Notes: generated by a model from the letters alone, not told the origin. Positions 53,762 to 62,707 are shown, counted from the first letter of the stretch. The stretch is DNA of 64,000 nucleotides from Methylobacterium brachiatum (GCF_020523825.1 NZ_JAJALK010000005.1:62001-126000); one strand, 5' to 3'. Numbers and translations are program-made.

Positions 53762-54688
53762 TCAGGCGACCTTCGGCAGCACCGCCTCGATCTGGGCCCG
53801 GTGCGGCTCCAGCCCGGCGGGCAGCTTCAGGGCGGTGCCGAGGGCATCCATCGGCTCGTCCACGGCGAAGCCGGGGGCGTCGGTGGCGATCTCGAACAGC
53901 ACGCCGCCGGGCTCGCGGAAGTAGACCGACCGGAAATACTGGCGGTCCCGCTGCTCGGTGACCTGGAGGCCGAGCCCGGCGAGCTTGTCCGCCATCGCGG
54001 CCTGCGCGGCATCGTCCGCCGCCCGGAACGCGATGTGGTGGACCGAGCCCGCCCCCTGACGGCCGGGCAGGAAGCCGCCGACCGCCCGGAGGGTCACGAA
54101 GCTGCCGAGCGCCGCGCTGCCGGCGAACCGGATCAGGTTGCCCTCGCGGGCCTCCTCGCGCAGGCCCAGCACCTCCGTGAGGATCGCGGACGTGGCCTCG
54201 GCCCTCTCCAGGAGGAGCGTGACCCCGTGCAGGCCGCGGATCGCGTGCTCGGCCGGAACCTCGGCCGAGGCCCAGGCGGCCTCCGCCTCGGCGCCGTCGA
54301 CGCCGACGAGCGCCAGCATCATCCCGTCCGGGTCGCGGAACCGCAGGGTCGGCGCACCGAACACCTGGACCAGCGGCTCGTGGGCGACGCCCTTCTCGAT
54401 CAGCCGGTGGGTCCACCAGCCGATCGCGCCGCGGGGCACCCGGAACGCGGTCTCCTGGGTCTCGCCGATCCCGACCCGGCCGGGGGCCGCATGCGCGATC
54501 GGGAAGAAGGTCAGGATCGTGCCGGGCTGCCCGGCCGCGTCGCCGTAATACAGGTGGTAGGTGCCCGGATCGTCGAAGTTGACGGTCTTCTTCACCAGCC
54601 GCTGGCCGAGCACGCGGGTGTGGAAGTCGAGGTTGCGGAGGGCCGGGCCGGAAAAGGCCGTGACGTGGTGGAGGCCGGACTGCACCAT
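53762..54688 (-). CDS. ring-cleaving dioxygenase (MhqO-like, VOC superfamily)
   Basis: This 308-residue protein contains two glyoxalase/extradiol-type domains. Domain one starts at GLHHVTAFSG (His ligand), with LGQRLVKKTVNFDDPGTYHLYYGD. Domain two starts at about residue 150 (GLHGVTLLLE) and has VHHIAFRAADD and GGVLFEIATDAPGF, with metal-binding His and Glu. The pattern matches the MhqO/YdfO hydroquinone-type dioxygenases. The ATG at 54688 has GGAG 9 bases before it. First gene of the operon, divergent from LysR. Confidence 0.93.
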   Translation of the reverse strand: MVQSGLHHVTAFSGPALRNLDFHTRVLGQRLVKKTVNFDDPGTYHLYYGDAAGQPGTILTFFPIAHAAPGRVGIGETQETAFRVPRGAIGWWTHRLIEKGVAHEPLVQVFGAPTLRFRDPDGMMLALVGVDGAEAEAAWASAEVPAEHAIRGLHGVTLLLERAEATSAILTEVLGLREEAREGNLIRFAGSAALGSFVTLRAVGGFLPGRQGAGSVHHIAFRAADDAAQAAMADKLAGLGLQVTEQRDRQYFRSVYFREPGGVLFEIATDAPGFAVDEPMDALGTALKLPAGLEPHRAQIEAVLPKVA

Positions 54689-54773
54689 GACGCTATCTCC
54701 CGAGAAGCCGCCCTGCGTTGCGCGGGGCGTTTGCGATGACGGCAATCTGGCCCTTGCGAAGGCGCCTTAAAAT

Positions 54774-54799
54774 AGAAACGATGGAAACCCATCGTTTCT
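54774..54799. promoter_or_regulatory. perfect inverted repeat, likely operator of the LysR/quinone operon
   Basis: AGAAACGATGG (54774-54784) and CCATCGTTTCT (54789-54799) are exact complements around AAAC. The site sits between the divergent dioxygenase and LysR genes, 13 bases before the chosen LysR start. Position and symmetry suggest autoregulation plus control of the operon. Confidence 0.7.
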
Positions 54800-54811
54800 G
54801 GAATGCGACTC

Positions 54812-55765
54812 ATGCGGCTCCCCGATTTCGAGGCCTGGGCGGTCTTCGCCAAGGTGGTGGAGGTCGGCTCCTTCGGCCGGGCCGCGGAGGATCTGGGCCT
54901 GTCGAAGGGCACCGTCTCGAAGGCGGTCGGCCGGCTGGAGGCGCGGATCGGTGCGCGGCTGTTCAACCGCACCTCGCGCAAGCTCGCCCTGACGGAGGCC
55001 GGCCACGCCGCCAAGGCCAGCGCCGCCCGGATTCTGGCGGAGGGCGAGGCCGCGGAGGCGCTGGCCATCGCGGGCGCCGCCGAGCCGCGCGGCCTCGTTC
55101 GCCTGGCTGCGCCGATGACCTTCGGGGTGATGCATGTCGCGCCGCTCCTGCCGGATTTCCTGCGGCAGCACCCGGCCGTCTCGGTAGACCTGCACCTGTC
55201 GGATGCGGTGGTCGACCTCGTGGGCGGCGGCTTCGATATCGGGCTGCGGATCGCGGCCCTGCCGGATTCCTCGTTGCGCGCCCGGCGGCTCTGCGCGATC
55301 CGGCGCTCGCTGGTGGCGACGCCCGCCTATCTCGACCGGCACGGACGGCCCGACCATCCGGACGACCTCGCCCGCCACGCCTGCCTGGGCTACGCCTACC
55401 TGCCGACGCCCGACCGCTGGCGGTTCATCGAAGACTCGGGCGCCGAGGCCGTGATCGTGCCGGGCGGGCCGCTGCGCGCGAACAACGCCGAGGCGCTGGC
55501 GCCGGCGCTCCGGGCCGGCCTCGGCCTCGCCCTGCAGCCCGATTTCATGATCTGGGACGACCTCGAAGCCGGGCGCCTCGAGCGGGTCCTGCCCGGCTGG
55601 TCGCCGCCGCCGATCGCGCTCCACCTCGTGACGCCCCCCGGCGACCCGCGGCCGGCCCGGATCACGGCGCTGGTCGGCTATCTCGGGCAGAGGCTCGCCC
55701 AGGCACCCTGGGCCGGGACGGCACCGCACCAGCCGAGCCGGATGGCGGCCCGGCCCGGGGCGTGA
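54812..55765 (+). CDS. LysR-family regulator next to the quinone-type operon
   Basis: This 317-residue regulator has the HTH at residues 4-62 (FEAWAVFAKVVEVGSFGRAAEDLGLSKGTVSKAVGRLEARIG) and an effector domain after 90 (GLVRLAAPMTFG). It is a typical LysR of the group with a Ser-Lys-Gly-Thr recognition helix. The start could be 54803. It is divergent from the dioxygenase gene and probably binds the inverted repeat at 54774-54799. The effector may be a quinone or catechol, by context only. Confidence 0.9.
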   Translation: MRLPDFEAWAVFAKVVEVGSFGRAAEDLGLSKGTVSKAVGRLEARIGARLFNRTSRKLALTEAGHAAKASAARILAEGEAAEALAIAGAAEPRGLVRLAAPMTFGVMHVAPLLPDFLRQHPAVSVDLHLSDAVVDLVGGGFDIGLRIAALPDSSLRARRLCAIRRSLVATPAYLDRHGRPDHPDDLARHACLGYAYLPTPDRWRFIEDSGAEAVIVPGGPLRANNAEALAPALRAGLGLALQPDFMIWDDLEAGRLERVLPGWSPPPIALHLVTPPGDPRPARITALVGYLGQRLAQAPWAGTAPHQPSRMAARPGA

Positions 55766-56163
55766 ATGTCGGAATCGTACAAAACTTACCCTGTGGATGA
55801 TTTTATACAAATATTCTTGACTTGCATGATCGTATCTGGCGTGGTCGATAAAGCTTAGATACCCTTGTGTCCTTGAGGGTTTCGACGTCTGTCAGCGGCC
55901 CATCTATGCCCGGTCCCGGCGCCCCTCAGGTTGTGTGTGGGCGCTCTATCCGGGCCGGTGCGCGTGCGACCGACGACGGGACCGTCTCGAAGGCCGGCCC
56001 GCCGTTGCGCGTGTTCGCAGCCGCCCGATGAGGCCGGCCATGCGGGCCCCGCGGAGCGCGGTTCGGCCTGTTCCCCGAGCCCGCCCGCGATTCAGGCATT
56101 GGCCTTGCGATTGCACGCGCGGCTTCCGGTGCCGGGCGATCCGATCCTGTCCCTGAGGCCCTG
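55766..56163. other. intergenic stretch before the GntR gene
   Basis: About 400 bases. The first 110 (55766-55880) are AT-rich, with TACAAA copies at 55778 and 55806 and TTGACT near 55816 that may be part of a promoter. The rest is GC-rich without a convincing gene. Confidence 0.45.
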
Positions 56164-56856
56164 ATGTCCCCTGCGGCACACCTTCGACCCGCGCCCGACC
56201 GGCTCGTCCACAAGACAGTGGCAGCCGCCGTCGCCGAGTCGCTGCGGCAGCGGATCCTGACCGGCGAGTTCCCAGCCGGCACCCAGCTGCGCCAGGACGC
56301 GCTGGCGGAGGAGTTCGGGATCAGCCGGATCCCGATCCGGGAGGCCCTGCTGCAGCTTGAGGCCACCGGCCTGATCAAGATCATGCCGCATCGCGGCGCC
56401 GTGGTCTCGGGCCTGTCGGTGGAGGAGGTGGAGGACATCTTCACCCTCCGGGTCCAGCTCGAGCCGGAATTGCTGGCCCTCTCGGCGCGGCGCCTGTCGC
56501 AGGCGGATTTCGAGGCGCTGCACGGCCTCACCGAGGATTACAGCGCCGCCCTGGCGGCCGGCGAGATCCTGCGCTGGGGCGAGCTGAACCGGCGTTTCCA
56601 CCTCGATCTGCTGCAGCACGCCGAGCGCCCGCGCTCGCTGAGCATCGTCGCCGGCCTGCTGCAGGATTGCGACCGCCCGACCCGGCTCCAGCTCTCGGCC
56701 TCCGGGGACGTCGCCCGCGCCGACCGGGAGCACCGGGAGATCCTGGCCCTGTGCGAGGCCGGAAAGATCGACAAGGCCGCCGACCTCCTGCGCCGCCATA
56801 TCGAGAACGCGGCGCAATCGCTGATCGCGATCTACCGGCGCGCGCTCAGCGGGTGA
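56164..56856 (+). CDS. GntR-family regulator (FCD domain)
   Basis: This 230-residue protein has a winged HTH at about 15-80 (VAESLRQRILTGEFPAGTQLRQDALAEEFGISRIPIREALLQLEATGLI) and an all-helical FCD effector domain after residue 95. FCD members typically bind metal-carboxylate ligands; His residues here include RRFHLDLLQH and DREHREILA. It is convergent with the GbsR gene. No target operon is adjacent. Confidence 0.92.
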   Translation: MSPAAHLRPAPDRLVHKTVAAAVAESLRQRILTGEFPAGTQLRQDALAEEFGISRIPIREALLQLEATGLIKIMPHRGAVVSGLSVEEVEDIFTLRVQLEPELLALSARRLSQADFEALHGLTEDYSAALAAGEILRWGELNRRFHLDLLQHAERPRSLSIVAGLLQDCDRPTRLQLSASGDVARADREHREILALCEAGKIDKAADLLRRHIENAAQSLIAIYRRALSG

Positions 56857-56895
56857 ACCGGCGGGTGCGACCCACCCCGCGGATATCCCCGCCCC

Positions 56896-57474
56896 TCACT
56901 CCCCCTTGTCGGTCCGCCGCACGAGGCGGCCGGGCAGGCCGGTCAGGTGGTCCTTCATCGCCAGCACCTTCTGGACCTTCGAGCCGAGGGTGAGGAGCTG
57001 GACCAGGCGCTCGGTGTCGAGCCGGCGCACGTCGGCGTACCAGCCGGCGAACAGCTCGAACAGGTCGTGCATCTCCCGCAGCCGGGCCTGGGCGTGGCGC
57101 TCCGCCTCGGTTCCGGCCTCGACCATCAGCAGCTCGCGCAGCAGGGTCAGGGTCGGGTCGATCTCGCGCTTCTTGCGCTCCTCGACCAGGGTGCGGACGA
57201 TCTGCCAGATGTCCTCCGGGGTGGCGAAATAGTCCCGCCGATCCCCGGGCATGTGCTGGAGCCGCACGAGGTTCCAGGCCTGCAGCTCCTTGAGCCCCAT
57301 GCTGACATTGGAGCGCGAGACGCCCAGCCGCTCGACGATCTCGTCGGCGTTGAGCGGCCGCTCGGCCACGAACAGCAGGGCGTAGATCTGCCCCACCGTC
57401 CGGTTGATGCCCCAGCGCGAGCCCATCTCGCCGAAATGCAGCACGAAGGTCTGGATCAGGGGAGGCAGGTGCAC
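56896..57474 (-). CDS. GbsR/MarR-type transcriptional regulator
   Basis: This 192-residue protein has the GbsR pattern: VLHFGEMGSRWGINRTVGQIYALLFVAERPLNADEIVERLGVSRSNVSMGLKELQAWNLVRLQHMPGDRRDYF, then DIWQIVRTLVEERKKREIDP. It binds DNA as a dimer through a winged HTH. It follows the cytochrome oxidase operon (cioA-cioB-DUF2474) in the same direction after 58 bases. An 18-base palindrome upstream of cioA is the obvious candidate operator. Confidence 0.85.
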   Translation of the reverse strand: MHLPPLIQTFVLHFGEMGSRWGINRTVGQIYALLFVAERPLNADEIVERLGVSRSNVSMGLKELQAWNLVRLQHMPGDRRDYFATPEDIWQIVRTLVEERKKREIDPTLTLLRELLMVEAGTEAERHAQARLREMHDLFELFAGWYADVRRLDTERLVQLLTLGSKVQKVLAMKDHLTGLPGRLVRRTDKGE

Positions 57475-57532
57475 GGCGGCGATCCGTCGAACGGTTTGGG
57501 CCCCCGGGAAAGCGGGGGGCGTTGCCGGCTTA

Positions 57533-57655
57533 TCAGCTCTTGAGCCAGAACCGGAGGAGCGTCGCCACGGCGCCGAGGCCGAGGATGCTCCCGGCCCAGA
57601 TCGCGGCGAACCAGGCGAGCCGTTTCCACAGGGGGAGCGGGGTTGCAGGCGCCAT
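57533..57655 (-). CDS. DUF2474 small membrane subunit of the oxidase
   Basis: This 40-residue single-helix protein (PLPLWKRLAWFAAIWAGSILGLGAVATLLRFWLK) belongs to DUF2474. These proteins are encoded next to cyanide-insensitive bd-type oxidases, where they are thought to act like CydX. The ATG overlaps the cioB stop as TGATG. It was missed by length-limited gene finding. Confidence 0.85.
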   Translation of the reverse strand: MAPATPLPLWKRLAWFAAIWAGSILGLGAVATLLRFWLKS

Positions 57656-58662
57656 CAGTGATACCCGTGCGCGTCGACTTTGCCGCGGAACACCCAGTAG
57701 GAATACGCGGTGTAGATCAGGATGATCGGGACCAGGATCGCGGCGCCGACCAGCATGAAGATCTGGCTCGCCTCGGGGGCGGCGGCCTGCCAGATCGTGA
57801 TCCGGCCGGGCACCACGTCCGGGAAGATGCTGATCCCGAGCCCCAGGAACGACAGGGCGAACAGGCCGAGCGCGATCAGGAACGGCGCCCGCTCGCCCCC
57901 GTCCCGCAGGGTCCGCCACAGGGCGTAGGCGGCGAGCGCCACGAGCAGGGGCACCTGCGCCGAGACCAGGACGTTCGGCATCGCCAGCCAGCGCTCGAAG
58001 TAGCGCCCCTGCAGGAACGGCGTCGCGGCGCTGACCAGCGCGATCGCCGCCACCGTGGCGCGCGTCAGGCGCTGCGCCAGCCGGCGGGCCTGGAGCTGGA
58101 GCAGCCCTTCGGTGCGCATCACCAGCCAGGTCGCCCCGAGCAGCGCGTAGGCGACCACGAGGCTCGCGCCGACCAGCAGGCTGAACGGCGTCAGCCAGTC
58201 CCACCAGCCGCCGGCATAGGCCCGACCCTCGACCGCGATGCCCTGCAGGAGCGCGCCGAGCGCGATCCCCTGGGCGAGCGCCGCCACCACCGAGCCGCCC
58301 GTGAAGGCGACGTCCCAGGCCGCCCGGTGCCGGGGATCGCGCCAGCGGAACTCGAAGGCGACGCCCCGGAAGATCAGCCCGAGCAGCATGGCGATGATCG
58401 GCGCGTAGAGCGCCGGCAGGATCACCGCGTAGGCCAGCGGGAAGGCCGCGAACAGGCCGCCGCCGCCCAGAACCAGCCAGGTCTCGTTGCCGTCCCAGAC
58501 CGGGGCGACCGAGTTCATCGCGGTGTCGCGCTCCGGCCCCGGCCGCAGGGCCGGGAACAGGATGCCGATGCCGAGATCGAAACCGTCCATGACGATGTAG
58601 GCGAAGACCGCGAAGGCGATCACGAAGGCCCAGATCACGGTGAGATCGACACTGTAGAGCAT
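57655..58662 (-). CDS. cioB: cytochrome bd-type quinol oxidase subunit II (CioB)
   Basis: This 335-residue protein is subunit II of a bd-type oxidase. It has about eight transmembrane helices. The typical start is VIWAFVIAFAVFAYIVMDGFDLGIG, followed by VWDGNETWLVLGGGGLFAAFP, and the C-terminal end is IYTAYSYWVFRGKV. With CioA it oxidises quinol and reduces oxygen. The ATG at 58662 is 7 bases from the cioA stop. It is downstream of cioA and upstream of DUF2474. Confidence 0.95.
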   Translation of the reverse strand: MLYSVDLTVIWAFVIAFAVFAYIVMDGFDLGIGILFPALRPGPERDTAMNSVAPVWDGNETWLVLGGGGLFAAFPLAYAVILPALYAPIIAMLLGLIFRGVAFEFRWRDPRHRAAWDVAFTGGSVVAALAQGIALGALLQGIAVEGRAYAGGWWDWLTPFSLLVGASLVVAYALLGATWLVMRTEGLLQLQARRLAQRLTRATVAAIALVSAATPFLQGRYFERWLAMPNVLVSAQVPLLVALAAYALWRTLRDGGERAPFLIALGLFALSFLGLGISIFPDVVPGRITIWQAAAPEASQIFMLVGAAILVPIILIYTAYSYWVFRGKVDAHGYH

Positions 58663-58669
58663 GGCTGCC

Positions 58670-60088
58670 TCACTCGGCCGGCTGGAGGGCGCGGTCGGGA
58701 TCGACCGACGGGGCGGGGGTGATGCCGGCGGTGCGGATCGGCGCGCCGGGCTCGATCCCGGTCTCGCCGGCATGGGGCGGCTGGGCCATCAGGCGCAGGA
58801 TGTAGAACACCCCCATGGCAAACACCGAGAAGTAGATCACCACGAAGGCGGTGAGCGAGGCGGCCACCGCCGGGCCGTGGAGCGGCGAAGCCGATTGCGC
58901 GGTCCGCAGCAGGCCGTAGACCGTGTAGGGCTGGCGCCCGACCTCGGTGGTGATCCAGCCGGCCAGCACCGCCACGAACCCGGCCGGCCCCATGGCGACG
59001 GCGAAGCGGTGTAGCGGGCTCCACCGGTAGAGCGCCCCGCGCCAGCGCGCGAGCAGGCTCAGGGTCCCGAGCAGCAGCATCAGCATGCCGAGCCCGACCA
59101 TGACGCGGAACGACCAGAACACGATCGGCACCGGCGGCCAGTCCGTGCGCGGCAGGCTGTCGAGGCCGGCGAGCGGCGCGTCGAAGCTGTGCTTGAGCAC
59201 GAGCGAGGACAGCTTCGGGATCTCCACCGCGTAGCGGATCGTGCCGGCCTCCTGGTCGGGCAGGCCGAACAGGACCAGGGGCGCCCCGTCCGGATGGCTC
59301 TGGAAGTGGCCCTCCATGGCCATAACCTTGGCGGGCTGGTGCTCGAGGGTGTTGAGCCCGTGGGCGTCGCCCGCGAGAATCTGGACCGGCGCCACCAGGG
59401 CGGCCATCCACATCGCCATCGAGAACATGGTCCGCGCCGCCGGGTTGGCCCGGTCGCGCAGCAGGTGCCAGGCGCCGACCGCGCCGACCACGAGCGCCGT
59501 GGTCAGGTAGGCCGCCAGCACCATGTGGACGAGGCGGTACGGGAAGGACGGGTTGAACACGATCGCCCACCAGTCCAGCGGCACGAATTGGCCCGCGGCG
59601 TTGGTGCCGTAGCCCATCGGCGTCTGCATCCAGGAATTCACCGACAGGATCCAGAAGGCCGAGAAGAAGGTCCCGAACGCCACCATCAGGGTCGCGGCGA
59701 AGTGCAGGCGCGGCCCGACCTTGCTCATCCCGAACAGCATCACCCCGAGGAAGCCGGCCTCCAGGAAGAAGGCCGACAGCACCTCGTAGGCCATCATCGG
59801 GCCGAGCACCGGCCCGGTCTTGTCGGAGAAGACCGACCAGTTGGTGCCGAACTGGTAGGACATCACCAGGCCGGAGACGACGCCCATGGCGAAGGCGATG
59901 GCGAAGATCTTCAGCCAGTACTTGAACAGGTCCATGAAGACCTGTCGGCCAGTGGCGAGCCACAGGCCCTCCAGCACGGCGAGGAAGCTCGCCAGACCGA
60001 TCGAGAAGGCCGGGAACACGATGTGGAACGCCACCGTGAAGCCGAACTGGATGCGGGCGAGGATCAGGGGGTCGAGGGTGTCGAGCAC
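58670..60088 (-). CDS. cioA: cytochrome bd-type quinol oxidase subunit I (CioA)
   Basis: This 472-residue protein binds the hemes and quinol of a bd-type terminal oxidase. H22 (FTVAFHIVFP) is the heme ligand corresponding to His19 of CydA. The second heme His is in PYRLVHMVLAAYLTT and the Met is in KVMAMEGHF. The short Q-loop and GRQPYTVYGLLRT identify the cyanide-insensitive (CIO) subgroup. The GTG at 60088 has GGAG 7 bases upstream, so the protein begins MLDTLDPLIL; a longer ORF upstream is not protein-like. Confidence 0.94.
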   Translation of the reverse strand: MLDTLDPLILARIQFGFTVAFHIVFPAFSIGLASFLAVLEGLWLATGRQVFMDLFKYWLKIFAIAFAMGVVSGLVMSYQFGTNWSVFSDKTGPVLGPMMAYEVLSAFFLEAGFLGVMLFGMSKVGPRLHFAATLMVAFGTFFSAFWILSVNSWMQTPMGYGTNAAGQFVPLDWWAIVFNPSFPYRLVHMVLAAYLTTALVVGAVGAWHLLRDRANPAARTMFSMAMWMAALVAPVQILAGDAHGLNTLEHQPAKVMAMEGHFQSHPDGAPLVLFGLPDQEAGTIRYAVEIPKLSSLVLKHSFDAPLAGLDSLPRTDWPPVPIVFWSFRVMVGLGMLMLLLGTLSLLARWRGALYRWSPLHRFAVAMGPAGFVAVLAGWITTEVGRQPYTVYGLLRTAQSASPLHGPAVAASLTAFVVIYFSVFAMGVFYILRLMAQPPHAGETGIEPGAPIRTAGITPAPSVDPDRALQPAE

Positions 60089-60130
60089 GACGAATCTCCG
60101 GCTCGGGATCTGTGCCTTGACGTATATCAA

Positions 60131-60148
60131 TTTCAGAAATTTCTGAAA
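60131..60148. promoter_or_regulatory. 18-base perfect palindrome upstream of cioA
   Basis: TTTCAGAAA (60131-60139) and TTTCTGAAA (60140-60148) form a perfect palindrome 43 bases before the cioA start. A MarR/GbsR-type dimer typically binds sites like this. It is the clearest operator candidate of the right part of the window. Confidence 0.7.
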
Positions 60149-60324
60149 AGCCGAAACTGGCTGAACCTGTGCCGGGGCTGGCCTGGGCCTGGACGCGCGC
60201 GGCCGGACACGGCAGGCTCGGGCCGATTCCCCGAACGGCCGGGACCTTGCAGGCATGGCGCCCGCCCGCTTGCCGCCGCGCCGCGCGGCGCGCCGTTCCC
60301 CGGACACCACGAGACCCGTCGCCC

Positions 60325-61548
60325 ATGGCCGAACCCGTTGCCGCTGCCGCCCTCGACACGCCCGTCGACCTCGCCGCCCTCCTCTCGGAGCGCATCCGCG
60401 GCATCGGCACGAGCCAGATCGGCCTGGTGGCGGATCGCGGCCGGGACGATCCCGATGTGGTCAAGCTCTGGATCGGCGAGGGCGACCTGCCGACGCCGCC
60501 CTTCATCGTCGAGGCGGCGCACCGGGCGATGCAGGCCGGGCATACCCGCTACACCACCTCGCTCGGCCTGCCGGCCCTGCGGGCGGCGCTCGGCGCCTAT
60601 CACGCCCGGCACTGGGGCGTGGACGTCCCGGCGGATCGGTTCGCCGTCACGGCCGGGGGCATGAACGCGATCATGCAGGCCGCGCAGGCGCTGCTGGAGC
60701 CGGGCGACGAGATCCTCATCCCCGCCCCGGCCTGGCCGAACCTCGCCGAGGCGGTCCGCATCACCGGCGGCGTGCCGGTGACGGTGCCCTACCGGATCCA
60801 GCCCGACGGGCGCTTCACGCTGCCGCTCTCCGACATCGAGGCGGCCCTGACCCCGCGCACCCGGGTGATCATGGTCAACTCGCCGTCGAACCCGACCGGC
60901 TGGACCATGCCGCTCGCCGAGATGACGGCGCTGCGCGACCTCGCCCGCGCGCGCGGCCTGTGGATCCTCTCCGACGAGGTCTACGCGCACTTCACCTACG
61001 GCAACCAGATCGCCCCGTCCTTCCTGCAGATCTGCACGGAGGACGACCGCCTGATCGTCACCAACACCTTCTCGAAGAACTGGGCGATGACCGGCTGGCG
61101 CGCCGGCTGGGTGATCTTCCCCCGGGGCCTGGCGCCGACCTTCGCCAAGCTCGGCCAGTACAGCACCACCTCGATCCCGACCTTCATCCAGCACGCCTGC
61201 ATCGCGGCCCTCGACGAGGGCGACGGCTTCATCCGCACCATGGTCGACCGCTGCGCCGAGGCCCGGGCGATCCTGGTGGAGGGGCTGGCCCGCCTGCCGG
61301 GCGTGACGGTGGCGCCGCCGGACGGCGCCTTCTACCTCATGCCCCGGATCGCCGGAGACGAGCCGAGCCTCGACCTCGCCTACCGCCTGCTGCGCGACGC
61401 CAAGGTCGGCGTCGCCCCGGGCACCGCCTTCGGGCCCGCGGGCGAAGGCCTGATCCGCCTCTGCTTCGCCATCAGCCCGGAGCTGGCCCGAGAGGCGGTG
61501 CGGCGGTTGTCGGGGGTGTTGGGGACGGGTTCGGCATTGAGCGCCTGA
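60325..61548 (+). CDS. PLP-dependent class I/II aminotransferase
   Basis: This 407-residue enzyme belongs to fold type I aminotransferases. The Schiff-base lysine is K251 in TNTFSKNWAMTGWRAGW. Other motifs are YTTSLGLPALRAAL, VTAGGMNAIMQAAQALLEPGDEIL, VNSPSNPTG and LSDEVYAHF. An Arg near the end (GLIRLCFA) binds substrate carboxylate. Aspartate/aromatic-type specificity is likely, but not determined. An upstream in-frame extension is excluded because it is low in complexity. It is divergent from cioA. Confidence 0.92.
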   Translation: MAEPVAAAALDTPVDLAALLSERIRGIGTSQIGLVADRGRDDPDVVKLWIGEGDLPTPPFIVEAAHRAMQAGHTRYTTSLGLPALRAALGAYHARHWGVDVPADRFAVTAGGMNAIMQAAQALLEPGDEILIPAPAWPNLAEAVRITGGVPVTVPYRIQPDGRFTLPLSDIEAALTPRTRVIMVNSPSNPTGWTMPLAEMTALRDLARARGLWILSDEVYAHFTYGNQIAPSFLQICTEDDRLIVTNTFSKNWAMTGWRAGWVIFPRGLAPTFAKLGQYSTTSIPTFIQHACIAALDEGDGFIRTMVDRCAEARAILVEGLARLPGVTVAPPDGAFYLMPRIAGDEPSLDLAYRLLRDAKVGVAPGTAFGPAGEGLIRLCFAISPELAREAVRRLSGVLGTGSALSA

Positions 61549-61560
61549 ACCACCACGCCT

Positions 61561-61734
61561 GCCCTCCCCCCTCTGCGGGGGAGGGTGGGCCTCGCGTCAG
61601 CGAGGGTCGGGAGAGGGGAACCAGGGTTCCGGGAGAGGCAGATCGGGCGTACGGGCCGGAGTTCTTTCCTGCACCGTCGCTCCCCTCTCCCGACCCCCTT
61701 CGGGGGCCACCCTCCCCCGCAGAGGGGGGAGGGA
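61561..61734. repeat. long inverted-repeat (BIME-like) element
   Basis: This is the same element as at 40707-40892: the left end reads CCCTCCCCCCTCTGCGGGGG and the right end its complement, with inner hairpins. It lies between the convergent aminotransferase and DapA-family genes, as the other copy lies between convergent genes. Confidence 0.75.
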
Positions 61735-61780
61735 AAGCCGCGCGTGTCTCAAACGCCGCTGGCCCTCACGTCAAAAACCC

Positions 61781-62707
61781 TCACCGCCCCCAGCGCAACA
61801 CCAGCGCATCGTTGCGCCGGGCCAGCTCGATCAGCGCCGCGCGGGTGTCGGGATGGAGCGGCTGGAGCGGCAGGCGGGCGGTCTCGTGGGCGATGATGCC
61901 GCCCTCGGCCATCAGCGCCTTGCAGGCGAGCAGGCCGCATTGCCGGTTCTCGTGGTTGATCAGCGGCAGCCAACGCGCGTAGGCGTCGAGCGCGTCGTTC
62001 CGGCGGCCGGCCGCGTAGGCGTCGGTGATCTGGCGGATGCCGTCCGGATAGGCGCCGCCGGTCATCGCCCCGGTGGCGCCGGCATCGAGATCGGCCATCA
62101 GGGTGATCGCCTCCTCGCCGTCCCAGGGGCCGACAACCGCATCGCCGCCGAGCGCGATCAGCTCGCGCAGCTTGCCCGCCGCCCCGGGGGTCTCGATCTT
62201 GAAGTAGGAGACGTTCTCGATCTCCCGGGCCATGCGGGCCAGGAACGCGGCCGAGAGCGGCGTGCCCGCCACCGGCGCGTCCTGGATCATGATCGGGATC
62301 GAGATCGCGTCCGAGACGCCGCGGAAGAAATCGTAGATGCCGAGTTCCGGCACCCGGATCGTGGCGCCGTGATAGGGCGGCATGACCATCACCATGGCGG
62401 CGCCGGCTGCTTCAGCCCGGCGCGAGCGCTCGGCGCAGACCTGCGTGGCGAAATGCGTGGTCGTCACGATCACCGGCACCTGGCCGGCGACGTGGTCGAG
62501 CACCGCGTGCATCACGGTCTCGCGCTCGGCGTCGGTGAGGACGAACTGCTCGGAAAAGTTCGCCAGGATGCAGATGCCGTGGCTGCCGGCGTCGATCATG
62601 AAGTCGATCGCCCGGCGCTGCCCGTCGAGATCGAGGGCGCCCGAGGCGTCGAACACCGTGGGGGCGACCGGGAAGACGCCCCGGTAGGGCTGGGCGGGCG
62701 AGCTCAT
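61781..62707 (-). CDS. dihydrodipicolinate synthase (DapA) family aldolase
   Basis: This 308-residue protein has the DapA fold. The Schiff-base lysine is K170 in NVSYFKIETPG; Y112 in MPPYHGAT aligns with the catalytic Tyr of DapA. The N-terminal FPVAPTVFDASGALDLDGQRRAIDFMIDAGSHGI is typical. GICILANFSEQF replaces the DapA GTTGE motif, so it is more likely a keto-acid aldolase/dehydratase (for example sugar-acid metabolism) than lysine biosynthesis. GGAGG lies 7 bases before the ATG. Confidence 0.88.
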   Translation of the reverse strand: MSSPAQPYRGVFPVAPTVFDASGALDLDGQRRAIDFMIDAGSHGICILANFSEQFVLTDAERETVMHAVLDHVAGQVPVIVTTTHFATQVCAERSRRAEAAGAAMVMVMPPYHGATIRVPELGIYDFFRGVSDAISIPIMIQDAPVAGTPLSAAFLARMAREIENVSYFKIETPGAAGKLRELIALGGDAVVGPWDGEEAITLMADLDAGATGAMTGGAYPDGIRQITDAYAAGRRNDALDAYARWLPLINHENRQCGLLACKALMAEGGIIAHETARLPLQPLHPDTRAALIELARRNDALVLRWGR

